Below, one piece after another: positions 63,790 through 64,000 of a stretch of 64,000 nucleotides of DNA (positions are counted from its first letter, which is position 1; each line of letters opens with the position of its first letter). The DNA lies in contig JAENZN010000008.1 in assembly GCA_016841245.1 (NCBI GenBank), positions 62,001-126,000 on the forward strand, in the 5' to 3' direction. Both the position numbers and the translations under genes were made by a program. The DNA comes from Syntrophomonas sp. (lineage in GTDB: Bacteria; Bacillota; Syntrophomonadia; Syntrophomonadales; Syntrophomonadaceae). The notes under the pieces were generated by a model. That model saw only the letters and a list, made by a program, of their open reading frames with translations. It was not told where the DNA came from and made no database searches.

Positions 63790-64000
63790 TCACTTAATTT
63801 CCATGCTGCCACCCAGTCTTTCATATTCCTCCCTGCCTATGATTCCTTCACCGTAAAGGATTTTTATTGATTTCTCCATAGTAATCATTCCTACTGCCTG
63901 CCCGGTCTGCATAGCAGAGTATATCTGGTGCACCTTGTTTTCCCTGATCATGTTTCTAATAGCGGGAGTAGCGATTAGAATTTCAGCAGCGACTGTACGT
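63790..64000 (-). CDS. pilT: PilT twitching ATPase, 5' part outside window
   Basis: The last 69 or so codons of a minus-strand gene. The tail (RTVAAEILIATPAIRNMIRE, then HQIYSAMQTG, GMITMEKSIKILYGEGII) is the PilT C-terminal signature, in which AIRNLIRE and the HQI-S motif govern retraction. Stop TGA at 63792-63790. It precedes pilC. PilB cannot be excluded but the AIRNMIRE motif favours PilT. Confidence 0.9.
   Translation of the reverse strand, partial: RTVAAEILIATPAIRNMIRENKVHQIYSAMQTGQAVGMITMEKSIKILYGEGIIGREEYERLGGSMEIK

Noticed and set aside
1-64000. tRNA, rRNA or intact insertion sequences
   Set aside because: None seen on reading; no transposase or recombinase other than XerD is encoded.

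Overview
The window reads as chromosome from an anaerobic, endospore-forming Firmicute of the class Clostridia. A Syntrophomonas-like organism is my best guess, from gene content and order only; no rRNA or marker phylogeny is available here. The basis is a complete spoIIIAA-AH operon, spo0A, spoIVB and spoIIM, moderate-to-low GC, strong AGGAGG-type ribosome sites, frequent TTG/GTG starts, and gene order close to that of Bacillus subtilis around spo0A and spoIIIA. Nearly everything lies on the minus strand, so most operons read right to left. Only three likely genes are on the plus strand: a hybrid histidine kinase, an HDOD protein and a 41-codon ORF. No rRNA, tRNA, CRISPR array, phage or intact transposon was seen.

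Layout by position. 1-8.1 kb: nucleoside salvage (pdp, deoB), xerD, a small membrane protein, spoIIM, a CBS-domain pyrophosphatase, a ComB-like protein, an EndoQ-like PHP protein and nudF. 8.3-14.1 kb: DUF3866, an M20 peptidase, a polyprenyl-phosphate sugar-1-phosphate transferase, a GT2 glycosyltransferase and a SteB/SteA-like envelope pair. 14.5-23.4 kb: spo0A, spoIVB, recN, argR, an internally deleted ytqB-like methyltransferase, nadK, tlyA and dxs. 23.4-24.7 kb: the membrane protein OapA and a roughly 670-nt non-coding span that I identify as OLE RNA. 24.7-30.2 kb: ispA, xseB, xseA, a divergent folD, nusB, DUF2273, amaP and asp23. 30.3-37.4 kb: accC, accB and spoIIIAH-AA. 37.7-42.4 kb: a convergent signalling pair, a 1141-aa hybrid histidine kinase and an HD-GYP response regulator. 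42.9-48.8 kb: a CD1247-type protein, efp, an Xaa-Pro peptidase, aroQ and the tldE/tldD pair. 48.9-53.9 kb: a BMP-type nucleoside ABC transporter. 54.6-64 kb: an HDOD protein and a type IV pilus cluster (pilO, N, M, X-, W- and V-like genes, pilD, pilA, pilC, and the 3' end of pilT).

How the parts fit. The central block joins engulfment-stage sporulation functions to isoprenoid, folate, fatty-acid and repair housekeeping genes in the arrangement typical of Firmicutes. The OLE RNA sits in the isoprenoid stretch between ispA and dxs, with its membrane partner OapA directly downstream. The tlyA-nadK-recN-steA-steB-nudix-xerD order is also that of Actinobacteria such as Mycobacterium. The nucleoside transporter at 49-54 kb and pdp/deoB at the left edge could together support nucleoside scavenging. 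The HD-GYP and HDOD proteins near the pilus genes suggest cyclic-di-GMP or second-messenger control of motility, which is inference.

Intergenic DNA is unusually structured. A palindromic element of about 45-50 bp occurs four times, each time 60-270 bp past the 3' end of a minus-strand gene. A second family of GGGACA-type palindromes occurs four times. A third repeat lies on either side of the spo0A-spoIVB block. A stretch near 54.1 kb can form two competing helices. All functional calls come from reading motifs and neighbours; nothing was searched against a database.
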